A stretch of DNA of 64,000 bases from Hyphomicrobium sp. (lineage in GTDB: Bacteria; Pseudomonadota; Alphaproteobacteria; Rhizobiales; Hyphomicrobiaceae), in contig JADJVG010000009.1 in the NCBI GenBank assembly GCA_016716675.1, positions 124,001-188,000 on the forward strand. The letters run 5' to 3'. Made by a program: the position numbers and the translations under genes. The number at the start of each line of letters is the position of its first letter. Position 1 is the stretch's first letter. The notes beneath the pieces are model-generated. The model saw only the letters and a program-made list of their open reading frames with translations, did not search any database and had not been told where the DNA came from. Shown here one piece after another: positions 37,037 to 46,082 of this stretch.

Positions 37037-37741
37037 TCACTCTTTGAAGCGGTAGCCGACGCCATACAACGTTTCGATGACATCAAAATCGTCGTCGACG
37101 TGCTTGAACTTCTTGCGCAACCGCTTGATGTGGCTGTCGATGGTGCGGTCATCGACATAGACTTGATCGTCGTAGGCGGCATCCATCAGCGCGTCGCGGG
37201 TTTTGACGACGCCCGGCCGCGTGGCGAGGGCCTGCAGTATCAGAAATTCCGTGACCGTCAGCGTCACCGGGCGGTTGTCCCAGTGGCAGGTGTGGCGCTC
37301 TGGATCAAGCTTGAGTTTGCCGCGCTCCAGAACGCGCTTGGCCTCTTCTTCGTCGGTCGTCGCGTCCTTCGGCGCTGCGCGGCGCAGAACGGCTTTGACG
37401 CGCTCGACGATCAGGCGCTGGGAAAACGGCTTCGCGATATAGTCGTCGGCGCCCATCTTGAGGCCGAACAGCTCGTCGATTTCTTCGTCCTTGGAGGTCA
37501 GGAAGATGACCGGCATCGTCGACTGCTGGCGCACACGGCGCAAAAGCTCCATGCCGTCCATGCGCGGCATCTTGATGTCGAAGATGCCAAGATCGGCGGG
37601 TTCTTCGGTCAATGCTTCGAGCGCCGATACGCCGTCGCCGTAGGTGCGAACCTTGTGCCCTTCCGCCTCTAGCGCCATGCGCAGCGAGGTCAGGATATTG
37701 CGTTCGTCGTCAACCAGCGCGATCGTGCTTTTCTCTTTCAT
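37037..37741 (-). CDS. chvI: Response regulator ChvI
   Basis: 234-residue OmpR-type regulator paired with ChvG. The receiver domain has IALVDDERNI, the phospho-Asp in LGIFDIKMPRMDG and FLTSKDEEID with Lys105-type site; the C-terminal winged helix has VDDRTIDSHIKRLRKKF and ends YGVGYRFKE. AGAGGAAAAG precedes the ATG. In Agrobacterium and Sinorhizobium ChvI controls envelope, exopolysaccharide and pckA; here pckA is divergent and 477 bases away, the same arrangement. Confidence 0.96.
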   Translation of the reverse strand: MKEKSTIALVDDERNILTSLRMALEAEGHKVRTYGDGVSALEALTEEPADLGIFDIKMPRMDGMELLRRVRQQSTMPVIFLTSKDEEIDELFGLKMGADDYIAKPFSQRLIVERVKAVLRRAAPKDATTDEEEAKRVLERGKLKLDPERHTCHWDNRPVTLTVTEFLILQALATRPGVVKTRDALMDAAYDDQVYVDDRTIDSHIKRLRKKFKHVDDDFDVIETLYGVGYRFKE

Positions 37742-38218
37742 CTTTTCCTCTCAAGCCCCGGGGGTGGGGAACGCCTGCCGCCCGCGTATTGCGCTCTATG
37801 GCGGCAAGGTGAACCAAATGTGGCGCACATCCAAATGGACGACCGTGCCTGAATGCTACCTGAATAGGCGACGGGGTTTGAGAGAGCAAGCAACGAGGGC
37901 TGGCCACCCCGGTTCACGGGCGCTAACATTTTTCCGCGATTGATGTGGATAAGCTAGTTTTTGAGTTGGTGTGACCTCTGTAGGCTCAAAAAAGGACTAA
38001 TATATACAATATGTTGCCTAAGTCTGTTGGGGTAGACGATGTTAGACCATCGCACAGCTTGAGTTTCCATGCACGTTCCAGCAAAGCTTCTATTATAGAG
38101 TTCGCCACCGCGCAGGGATTGAAAGCCCCGCGCCGTTTACCTGCGTTTTAGCGAATTCCGTTCCGAAATACTCTCAGATCAGCGGCCAAAAGGTCCGCGC
38201 TCCCAAAAGGGAAATTCA
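37742..38218. promoter_or_regulatory. Divergent chvI / pckA regulatory region
   Basis: 477 bases with no gene. It contains an A/T-rich section around 37970-38040 (ACTAATATATACAATATG) and a possible pckA -10, TATTAT at 38091-38096, without a good -35, which would fit an activator-dependent promoter. AAAAGGGAAATTCA is the pckA ribosome site. Confidence 0.5.
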
Positions 38219-39811
38219 ATGCCACTTCAGCTCTTTCCGCTCGAAACATCCCCCAAGATTCGCCGCAACCTCCTTGAAGCTGAGCTGATGGAAGTCGCTA
38301 TCCGCCGTGGTGAGGGGCAGCTCGCGGCGTCGGGTGCGTTTGTGGTTGAGACGGGCCAGCATACCGGCCGGTCGGCGCAGGACAAATACGTTGTCCGCGA
38401 TTCGGCGACGGAAGATGCAATCTGGTGGGACAACTCCAAGCCGATGACGGACGAGCAATTCGACCGTCTGCTCGCTGATTTCGTGTCGTTCGCCCGCCAC
38501 AAGGAATTGTTCGTCCAGGATCTCTATGCAGGCGCTGATAGCAAACATCGGCTGAACACGCGGGTCGTGACGGAATTTGCGTGGCATGCGCTGTTCATCC
38601 GCCACCTGCTGCGGCGCCCTGAAGCCGACGATCTGCCGGGCTTCGTACCGGAATTCACGGTCGTCAATTTGCCGAGCTTCCGCGCCGCGCCGCTGTATCA
38701 CGGCACCCGCAGCGAAACGGTTATCGCGTGCAACTTCACAAAGCGCATCGTTTTGATCGGCGGCACCAGCTATGCCGGTGAGATTAAGAAGAGCGTGTTC
38801 TCGTTCCTCAATTACATTCTGCCCGCCAAGGGCGTCATGCCGATGCATTGCTCCGCCAACGTCGGCAACGACGGCTCGTCGGCTGTGTTCTTCGGACTGT
38901 CGGGCACCGGCAAGACGACGCTCTCCGCCGATCCGGCACGCGAGCTGCTCGGTGACGACGAGCATGGTTGGAGCGAGAAGGGCATCTTCAATTTCGAAGG
39001 CGGCTGCTACGCCAAGACGATTCGCCTGTCGAAGACGGCTGAACCTGAAATCTGGAATGCATCGAATCGCTTCGCGACGGTGCTTGAGAACGTGGTCATC
39101 AATCCGAAGACCCGCGTCGCCGATTTCGACGACAATCGCTTGGCTGAAAATGCCCGCTCTGCCTACCCGCTGGACGCGATCCCGAATGCTAGCGCCAAGG
39201 GCACGGCCACGCATCCCAAGAATATCGTGATGTTGACCGCCGATGCCTTCGGCGTGCTCCCGCCCATCGCCAAGCTGACGCCGAGCCAGGCGATGTATCA
39301 CTTCCTGTCCGGCTATACGGCCAAGGTTGCCGGTACGGAAAAAGGCATGGGCAACGAGCCCCAGCCGACCTTCTCAACCTGCTTCGGCGCACCGTTCATG
39401 CCGCGTCACCCCAGCGTCTACGGCAATCTGCTGCGCGATCTCATTGCGCGCCACGACGTCGATTGCTGGCTCGTCAACACCGGCTGGACCGGCGGCAAGT
39501 ACGGCGAAGGTTCGCGCATGCCGATCAAGGTCACGCGCGCGCTGCTGAATTCGGCGCTTTCGGGTGAACTCTCCAATCAGACGATGCGCGTCGATCCTGT
39601 GTTCGGGTTCAAGGTGCCCGTCCAGATGGCCGGCGTCGATGCCAAGCTTATGACGCCGCGTGACACCTGGGCCGACCCGCGCGCCTACGATGCAGCCGCG
39701 GCCAAGCTTGCCGATATGTTCAACAAGAACTTCGCGAAGTTCGAAGCGTATGTGGATGCGGACGTGCGCCGCGCCGCACCGTCGACCGCGCGCAAGGCGG
39801 CGGCCGAATAA
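38219..39811 (+). CDS. pckA: Phosphoenolpyruvate carboxykinase (ATP)
   Basis: Converts oxaloacetate to PEP with ATP in gluconeogenesis. The 530-residue protein has the kinase-1a P-loop FGLSGTGKTTLSADP (225-239), the YAGEIKKSVFSFLNY substrate block, and NTGWTGGKYGEGSRMPI. Length is normal. It is divergently placed to chvI, and control by ChvI is expected from related species. Confidence 0.97.
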   Translation: MPLQLFPLETSPKIRRNLLEAELMEVAIRRGEGQLAASGAFVVETGQHTGRSAQDKYVVRDSATEDAIWWDNSKPMTDEQFDRLLADFVSFARHKELFVQDLYAGADSKHRLNTRVVTEFAWHALFIRHLLRRPEADDLPGFVPEFTVVNLPSFRAAPLYHGTRSETVIACNFTKRIVLIGGTSYAGEIKKSVFSFLNYILPAKGVMPMHCSANVGNDGSSAVFFGLSGTGKTTLSADPARELLGDDEHGWSEKGIFNFEGGCYAKTIRLSKTAEPEIWNASNRFATVLENVVINPKTRVADFDDNRLAENARSAYPLDAIPNASAKGTATHPKNIVMLTADAFGVLPPIAKLTPSQAMYHFLSGYTAKVAGTEKGMGNEPQPTFSTCFGAPFMPRHPSVYGNLLRDLIARHDVDCWLVNTGWTGGKYGEGSRMPIKVTRALLNSALSGELSNQTMRVDPVFGFKVPVQMAGVDAKLMTPRDTWADPRAYDAAAAKLADMFNKNFAKFEAYVDADVRRAAPSTARKAAAE

Positions 39812-39882
39812 CGGTCCGCCGCCGAATAGGGCTCAACGCCTGATTTGAAATCTTTGCAGGATAGATAAACGTGCAGCGGAGC

Positions 39883-40281
39883 CTATTTAGGCTCCGTGAT
39901 GCGTTTGATCGCGCGCGCGATCCACCAGACGGCGAAAAACGGCGACGCGATGGTCAGCACGACTGCATCTGAAGCGAGCCAGAGGGCGCGTTTATAGACG
40001 GGTACTGCGTACATGGACTGGCCCTCTTGGAGACGCCGCATCTTCAGCGCATCCTCGTTGACGGCGCCAGCGAATTGAGTGTCAGACTTGTGACTAGCCT
40101 GTGGATGAATGCTGTCGGCGCGGCGGGCGCTGGGCGTGGTGACGGCCTCAGAAATGACGGCACTGGGTTTGACGGTCGCGTGTTTCGTCAGTTTGAAGGC
40201 AACCGGAGCTGGTGCGGTTCGCCGAGCCGCCGTCGTGTGTCGCCGTTCATGCGGGTTCTGCGTCGAGGCCAACTCATTCAA
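39883..40281 (-). CDS. Hypothetical membrane protein
   Basis: 132 residues. The first 85 are polar and Ala/Thr/Arg-rich; a single hydrophobic segment follows at about 103-121 (DAVVLTIASPFFAVWWIARAI), ending in a short basic tail. I do not recognise a family. The clean C-terminal helix and its position convergent with pckA support a real gene, but the N-terminal start is uncertain. Confidence 0.5.
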   Translation of the reverse strand: MNELASTQNPHERRHTTAARRTAPAPVAFKLTKHATVKPSAVISEAVTTPSARRADSIHPQASHKSDTQFAGAVNEDALKMRRLQEGQSMYAVPVYKRALWLASDAVVLTIASPFFAVWWIARAIKRITEPK

Positions 40282-40866
40282 CTCCCCAAAAACAAAACAC
40301 CCCGAAACAAGGTGCTATGTGAGGCGGCTGCATCACACATTTATGCAGCCGCGTGACGCAATCCACCATTGCAAACCATGAGCGACAAACCACATGAGCA
40401 ACAAACCAAGTGCCCTATCGTCCATGTGACACTGATACGAAAGAGTGTTTGCGCGCCGCGCTTGCTGCGCACTTTTGTCACGCCATCTATGTGCGTCGGT
40501 TTGCAGTCGTGCCGCAAGGTCTAGTGATGCCTGCGTAAAAGTTTTCTACATCAGAAATTTGACATCACCAGGGCTTTGCTGCGCGCATAAGCGCGCAAGT
40601 GCGGCGGTGCGTGGCGAAATAAATCCAACGTTCATGCATGTAATCGACGTGGTGCTTGATGTCAGAAACGCGCATTTGCATTGGCTAAGTGGTAGGTCGT
40701 GCACATCGCGTCAGGAATAAGTGTTAGCTCAAGAACGCGGTTCAATATTCGCGCAGCCGCGCGACGAAGCCCGCAATACTCCGTGCCAATCTTATATCCG
40801 TTGATGCCTGCGACTCATCTAAAGGATCGCGCCGATGCACATGTCACGTTGACGGCAGAGGTGCGT
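40282..40866. other. Intergenic region with hairpin and direct repeat
   Basis: 585 bases without a convincing gene. It contains a perfect 10-bp hairpin GCGGCTGCAT/ATGCAGCCGC (40324-40333, 40343-40352) and a tandem near-copy of ATGAGC(G/A)ACAAACCA at 40378-40392 and 40394-40408. The purpose is unclear. Confidence 0.5.
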
Positions 40867-41454
40867 TTACTTGCGGAAATCCGCCAGCGTCAGCAGCGGC
40901 TGGAAGTCCATGGCCGCCGTCTTGAAGGCTTCATCCGCGCCGTCCTGGCGATCGACGATGGTGATGACGCGGACAATGGTCGCGCCCGACGCCCGGATGG
41001 CTTCCGCCGCCTTGATCGCCGAGCCGCCCGTCGTCGTCACGTCTTCCACGATCACCACGCGTTTGCCGGCCATCGTCTCGTCGCGGGCGAGGCCTTCGAT
41101 CAGGCTCTTGGTGCCGTGCTCCTTGGCTTGCTTACGCACGAAGAAGGCCGGCAGCTTGCGGCCGCGTGCGTGCGCCACCGCCGTTACGCTGGCCGCTATC
41201 GGAACCGCGCCCATTTCCAAGCCGCCGATCAGATCGGCTTCGACGCCGTCGAGCTGGTCGAGAATGAGGCTCGCGATCAGATGCGCGCCCTCGCTGTCGA
41301 GCATGGTCGGCTTCATGTTGAAATAGAAGGTCGATAGCTTGCCCGAGGCGAGCCGCATTTCCGGACCTTCCTGGAAGGACCGCGCCTTGACGATTTCGAC
41401 CAGGCGCGCGCGATTGGCCGCTGCGCTGCTCTTTGTGTCCGCCATGGCGCTCAT
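40867..41454 (-). CDS. pyrE: Orotate phosphoribosyltransferase
   Basis: Adds PRPP to orotate in pyrimidine synthesis. The PRPP loop is VVIVEDVTTTGGSAIKA, and the N-terminal block LASGKLSTFYFNMKPTML and the FFVRKQAKEHGTKSLIEG loop are present. Starting at 41454 (MSAMADTK) gives 195 residues; an ATG at 41445 is an alternative. It is divergent from the glycosyltransferase gene. Confidence 0.95.
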   Translation of the reverse strand: MSAMADTKSSAAANRARLVEIVKARSFQEGPEMRLASGKLSTFYFNMKPTMLDSEGAHLIASLILDQLDGVEADLIGGLEMGAVPIAASVTAVAHARGRKLPAFFVRKQAKEHGTKSLIEGLARDETMAGKRVVIVEDVTTTGGSAIKAAEAIRASGATIVRVITIVDRQDGADEAFKTAAMDFQPLLTLADFRK

Positions 41455-41544
41455 CCCCCGATCGATTTTGGCTTGTCTTTTACGTCCGAGAATGCGCAAT
41501 CACCCCAACTGCCGGTAAGTGTCAAGACAACGGGGAAATGACGC

Positions 41545-43290
41545 GTGGACGCAAGGGCAACCATTGACGGCGCGGTGCACCGCTTCGCCAGCCGCCCGGG
41601 CCTCGCCATGCTCGCTTTGCTGGCGCTGTGTCTTTCCGTCTATCTGCCGGGCGTCGTTCGCCTGCCCGCCGTTGACCGCACCGAGGTCGTCTTTGCCGAG
41701 ACGACCCGCGATATGCTGGCGCGCGGCGCGCTCGCCGATCCGCGCTTTGGCACGACCGTGCATCAGTTCCGTCCGATAGGGTCCTATTGGGCGCAGGCCA
41801 AAGTGGCTTGGCTCGCCGGACCGCAGCACGCACGCGACATCACCGTGTACCGGTTGCCGGGCATGTTGGCGGTCACGCTTGCCGTGCTGGCGGTCTATTG
41901 GTTGGCCGCTCCGCTGATCGGCGCAAGCGCGGCGTTCATAGCGGCTGCATTGTTCGCCGTCGCGCCGCTGACGGTTCTCGTCGCCCACCTCGCGATTGCT
42001 GAGGGCCTGTCGCTGCTGCCCGCCACCGTCGCGATGCTGGCGCTGTTGCGCATCTATACCGCGCCGCCCGATGCCCCCACGCGCGGGCTGGCGCTGCTGT
42101 TCTGGGCCGCACTGGGTTTAGGCGTCCTTATCAATGCGCTGCTCGTGCCGATCCTGGTCATCGTCACGCTGATCGCGCTGCGCCTGATGGATCGTGATTT
42201 CTGGTGGCTGCAGCGCCTGCACGTTTGGCCGGGGTTACCGCTCGCCCTGGTGATCGCCAGCCCGTGGTTGATCGTGCGCGTCATGCAGGATGGCGTGCCG
42301 TTCGCTGGGCTCGACGTTCAGGAATTTCTGGCGGCGCTTGGCGGCGCGCAGGATATGAAGCTGCGGGCGATGCCGGGAACGTTCGTCCTGGCGTTGCTGC
42401 TCGGCTTTCTGCCGGGCACGGCGCTGTTCGTACCCGCCTTCGCCTCGCTGTGGCGCGACCGCGACGCCAAAATCGTGCGCTTCCTGCTGGCCTGGGTGGC
42501 GGGCTACATCGTTTACCTCGAACTGCTGTCGTCGAAGCCTGGTACCTACATGGTGCAGACGTTGTTTCCGGCGGCGGCCATCGCCGTCGCCATGCTAGTG
42601 GTGCGCGAGAACGGCAAGATGCCGCCGCCGCGCTTTCATGCGCTTGCCTGGCCGCCGCTCGCCGCCGCGTTCGCGCTTCTGCTGTTCGCCGCGCCTTATG
42701 TGGCGGTGCGGGAGCCGCCCGACGTCTGGCTGTGGCTGCCGATCGCTGTCGTCGCCGGTCTGTTCGCGTGGAGCGCCGCCGAGGGCCGTGCCGGACAGCT
42801 GGTGCGTTGGGCTATTTCCGGCGTCGCCGCGCTCGGCCTTTTCGCGGTCACGCTGATCGCCGGCGTTTTGCCGTCGATCGATGTCATCTGGCCGGCGCGC
42901 GAAATCCAACGCGCGCTTGCTGATTGTCCGGCGGAGCGCCTCGGCGTCCTCGGCTTCAACGAGCCGACCAGCATCTTTGTTCTGAACCGCGATGCCCGGC
43001 TGTCCAGCAAGGATGGCCTGGCGGCGCTTGCCGACAGCAAAGAGGATGGCCGCGCCGTCATTGCCAGCGGCTGGTCCGCGGCCAACCCCGGTGCCCTAAC
43101 AGCGGACCAAAAGGCCAAACTCCGGCCGCTCGCCTGCATTCGCGCCATCAACACCATGCGCGGCTGCGCGCTTAACCTGACAGTGGTCGGCAATAACGCC
43201 GCGCCCGCTTGCGCACCGCCGCCAGAATACTCATGTAGCGAGGCGTTTACGCTGCATTCGGGCGCCTCTACACTTAAAGCCTGCGACTGA
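41545..43290 (+). CDS. GT-C (ArnT/PMT-like, family 39) glycosyltransferase
   Basis: 581-residue membrane enzyme predicted to move a sugar from a polyprenyl-phosphate donor. About ten hydrophobic helices fill residues 15-450. The first periplasmic loop has the acidic site PAVDRTEVVFAETTRDML (Asp44/Glu47 region), as in ArnT. The C-terminal 140 residues are soluble with a Cys-containing tail. The start is GTG with GGGGAA upstream. Acceptor unknown; lipid A or a glycolipid is possible. Confidence 0.82.
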   Translation: MDARATIDGAVHRFASRPGLAMLALLALCLSVYLPGVVRLPAVDRTEVVFAETTRDMLARGALADPRFGTTVHQFRPIGSYWAQAKVAWLAGPQHARDITVYRLPGMLAVTLAVLAVYWLAAPLIGASAAFIAAALFAVAPLTVLVAHLAIAEGLSLLPATVAMLALLRIYTAPPDAPTRGLALLFWAALGLGVLINALLVPILVIVTLIALRLMDRDFWWLQRLHVWPGLPLALVIASPWLIVRVMQDGVPFAGLDVQEFLAALGGAQDMKLRAMPGTFVLALLLGFLPGTALFVPAFASLWRDRDAKIVRFLLAWVAGYIVYLELLSSKPGTYMVQTLFPAAAIAVAMLVVRENGKMPPPRFHALAWPPLAAAFALLLFAAPYVAVREPPDVWLWLPIAVVAGLFAWSAAEGRAGQLVRWAISGVAALGLFAVTLIAGVLPSIDVIWPAREIQRALADCPAERLGVLGFNEPTSIFVLNRDARLSSKDGLAALADSKEDGRAVIASGWSAANPGALTADQKAKLRPLACIRAINTMRGCALNLTVVGNNAAPACAPPPEYSCSEAFTLHSGASTLKACD

Positions 43291-43356
43291 CCCGCGCCTT
43301 TGATCGGCGCCGCCCCATGCTATAACCCGCCGTCATTGCCAACAGGACCCGCGCCC

Positions 43357-44079
43357 ATGTTCAATCCCGAAAGCCCGCCCGAATTCACCGCCTCCCGCTG
43401 GCTGAACTCCGACAAGAAAATCTCGCTCAAGGATTATCGCGGCAAGGTCATCGTGGTGGCCGTCTGCCAGATCGCGTGCCCGGGCTCGGTCAAGTTCGGC
43501 CTGCCGCAAGCCGGCCGCATCCGCAAATCGTTCACGACGGACGAAGTGGCGGTCATCGGCCTGCACATGGCGTTCGAAAAGTTCGATGAACAGACTCCCG
43601 ACAAGGTGCAGGCGTTCTTGAAGGATAGCGGCATCGACATTCCGGTCGCCTACGATAAGCCGAACGGCAACGATCTTCCGCAGACCATGAAAGACTACGA
43701 ATTGCAGGGCACACCGGCGATTCTCGTGTTCGATCGCCAGGGCCGCCTGCGCCGCCACTATCTGGGCGCGGTCGATGATCTGCGCCTTGGCGCGGAAATC
43801 ATGGGCATGTTGATGGAAGACGCCAAATCGCCGCGCGAAATGTCGATTGCCATTGAAAGCAAGCTGCACGCCGCGTTGACCGACCCGGAAGAGCATCACC
43901 ACGAAGGCGGCTGCTGTGGCGGTCACGGCCACGACCATGACCACGATCATCACGCCCACGACCATGAGGGCGGCTGCTGCGGTGGCCACGATCACGCGCA
44001 TGACCACGGCCACGACCATGCGCACGCTGCCAAGAAAGACGGCTGCGACGGCAACGGCGGCTGCGGTTGCAAACACTAA
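43357..44079 (+). CDS. Redoxin (TlpA/peroxiredoxin-like) with His/Cys-rich metal-binding tail
   Basis: 240 residues. Positions 1-170 are a thioredoxin fold: VIVVAVCQIACPGS carries Cys37 and Cys41 (CX3C), GTPAIL (118-123) holds the cis-Pro, and FDRQGRLRRHYLG is typical of TlpA/redoxin strands. No signal peptide is seen, so it is probably cytosolic. From about 180 the protein is extraordinary: EEHHHEGGCCGGHGHDHDHDHH, then a second EGGCCGGHDHAHDHGHDHAH copy, then a CDGNGGCGCKH end. Such tails bind Ni, Zn, Cu or Co in SlyD, HypB and metallochaperones. ATG 43357 gives this start; a longer frame adds 19 unlikely residues. A metal-linked redox or chaperone role is inference. Confidence 0.85.
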   Translation: MFNPESPPEFTASRWLNSDKKISLKDYRGKVIVVAVCQIACPGSVKFGLPQAGRIRKSFTTDEVAVIGLHMAFEKFDEQTPDKVQAFLKDSGIDIPVAYDKPNGNDLPQTMKDYELQGTPAILVFDRQGRLRRHYLGAVDDLRLGAEIMGMLMEDAKSPREMSIAIESKLHAALTDPEEHHHEGGCCGGHGHDHDHDHHAHDHEGGCCGGHDHAHDHGHDHAHAAKKDGCDGNGGCGCKH

Positions 44080-44241
44080 CGTCGCGCGTGCGGCCGGCTC
44101 TCCGTGGGCGGGCCGCACCCCTTAAAGTCTGCTGGTCTCCGTCGCTCGGTGGGGGACAGCGCGCACAGTTGCCTTCAACTCGACACCCGAATCGCGCTTT
44201 GGTCGCTGCTACAAGTTAAGCAGCGAAGGACGTGGGCGATC

Positions 44242-45182
44242 ATGGTCGAGCGGGTGAGCGGCGGACGGGCTAAGAGTTTTGACACTGACGCTGGCGAGGC
44301 GCGATCTGTGCGCCGGGCGTCGGCGCCGAAAGCCAAATCCAAATTCACCAAGAAGACCATCGCGCTCGTCTACGACTTCGACGGCACGCTGTCGCCCAAG
44401 CCGATGCAGGAATATGCGTTTCTGCCGAAGATCGGCGTGAAGGCCGAGGACTTCTGGGCCGAGTGCACGCGCGTTGCCAAAGCCGAGCGCGCCGATCCAC
44501 TGATCACCTACATGCACCTGATGTACAAGAAGGCCAAGGAGAAGGGCCTGCGCATCGACCGCAAAAAGATCTTGTCGCCCAGGGCCGCCACGTTGAACTG
44601 TATCAGGGCGTCGAGGCGTGGTTCGGCGAGATCGAGGGCTACGTCAAAGCGCAACGTGATAGCAAAGGCGTCACCATCAAGCATTATCTGGTGTCGTCGG
44701 GGCTCACCGAGATCATCGAGGGTACCAAAATCTACAAGAACTTCGCCAACGTGTTCGCGTCGGAATATTGGTTCGACGCCTACGATCTGCCGTTCCCGAA
44801 GCGCGTCATCACCGATACCGGCAAAACGCAGTACCTGTTCCGCATCAACAAGGGCATCGAGGATCTCGGCCAGAGCATCAACAGCCACATGCCGGAAGAT
44901 GCGCGCCCTATACCGTTTTCCAACATGATCTATTTCGGCGACGGCGACACCGACGTGCCGAGCATGGCTTTGCTGAAAAAGAACGGCGGCCACGCGATCG
45001 CGGTGCACACGCCGAAAGCCTCAGCAGATAAGTGCATCGGCTTGTTCAACGCCGGTCGCTGCGATTTCTACGCCCCCGCCGATTATCGCAAAGGCAGTGA
45101 TTTGTTTAAACGCACGTGCCTGCTTCTCGACCGTATGCTCGCAGATATTCGCGTTGAGGAGGAGCGGGCGGGGTTGGGGTGA
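44242..45182 (+). CDS. HAD-family phosphatase (frameshifted)
   Basis: Haloacid dehalogenase-fold hydrolase. Motif I is LVYDFDGTLSP (nucleophile and general-acid Asp pair), and motif IV is YFGDGDTDVPSM. The middle segment with ELYQGVEAWFGEIEGYV and LVSSGLTEIIEGTKIY is motif II/III. The first frame runs from 44242 to about 44575, and the sequence continues in a second frame to 45182; one base appears missing between 44570 and 44600, next to KILSP. Repaired, the protein would have about 313 residues. Substrate unknown. An indel in sequencing is as likely as real decay. Confidence 0.85.
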
Positions 45183-45250
45183 GCGCGCGGTTGTGCCGTG
45201 CGGCGACCGCAAATGGCGCATTGGCATGTCATGCCTAGCGCACGTCACAC

Positions 45251-45457
45251 CTAGTTCCGCTTCTCCTGCAAGCGGCAGACCCACGAACCGTCGCTCATCC
45301 TTTCCCAGATGAGGCAGTACCAGCCCGGTTTCAGCGTTGCGCTCGATTTGAGGCGCGTACCGTGCGTTGGTCCGGCGGCATAGCTGAATGTCGGCGCAGC
45401 CATCGCGGCCACCGCGAAAGCGAGAGCGGCAATGCGCGCAATTCGAATCATGGTCAT
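45251..45457 (-). CDS. Small secreted hypothetical protein
   Basis: 68 residues with a clear signal peptide (1-28, cleavage likely after SYA) and a mature part of about 40 residues containing two cysteines, GWYCLIWERMSDGSWVCRLQ, which could form one disulfide. No family recognised. The ribosome site GGAAAGG lies upstream. The arrangement fits a small periplasmic protein. Confidence 0.65.
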   Translation of the reverse strand: MTMIRIARIAALAFAVAAMAAPTFSYAAGPTHGTRLKSSATLKPGWYCLIWERMSDGSWVCRLQEKRN

Positions 45458-45713
45458 GGATGGAGCCTTTCCTTTGGGCGTTTCAGCGGACCTCCATATG
45501 TCGCGCGCCGCCGCTCAAAGGTTCATCGGGTGCGCGTCACCAGCTTTCGTGCTGACACCTTGAGACAGACCACCACCGCTCCACCGCACTAATGCTCACT
45601 TCGACGCCTGCCCATCAGCCTGAATCTTGCCATCAGGGTCGGCAACGGTGAGGTGCGGGGATCGTGACGACAGTTTTGCTTAGTATTTTGTTTGCGTACT
45701 GGGGGAAAAGCGA

Positions 45714-46073
45714 ATGGCGGCGCATCCGGGCGGAGAGTCACTCCCGCACATCATGTTCATTCCGCGCACGGCATCTATCGAAGGCTTTGTCGATTATCTC
45801 GGCGACATCGTCGTCGAAGGCACGGTCAGCGGCGAGGTGCGTTGCGCCACGCTGACCATCAAGGAGCGCGGTCAGGTGGATGGCAACGTGGTCGCGAACC
45901 GGGTTACTGTACTCGGTGACGTGACGGGCACGATCTACGCCAACGATCTGATCTTGCGCACTGCATGCTCGGTCTCGGGTGATATTTTTCACAAACAATT
46001 GGTGCTTGAAGACGGTTGCTACTTTGAAGGCCGCTCGCGCCGCCACGCCGACCCGATGTCGCTCGTCACCTAA
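45714..46073 (+). CDS. Bactofilin (polymer-forming cytoskeletal protein)
   Basis: 119 residues with the DUF583 right-handed beta-helix pattern: repeated VEGTVSGEV, GQVDGNVVANRVTVLGDVTGTI and SGDIFHKQLVLEDG turns. Bactofilins polymerise without nucleotide at the cell envelope and position cell-wall or stalk machinery. It starts at the ATG near a GAATGG context and ends 10 bases before the convergent dioxygenase gene. Confidence 0.9.
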   Translation: MAAHPGGESLPHIMFIPRTASIEGFVDYLGDIVVEGTVSGEVRCATLTIKERGQVDGNVVANRVTVLGDVTGTIYANDLILRTACSVSGDIFHKQLVLEDGCYFEGRSRRHADPMSLVT

Positions 46074-46082
46074 GGCGCGCAC

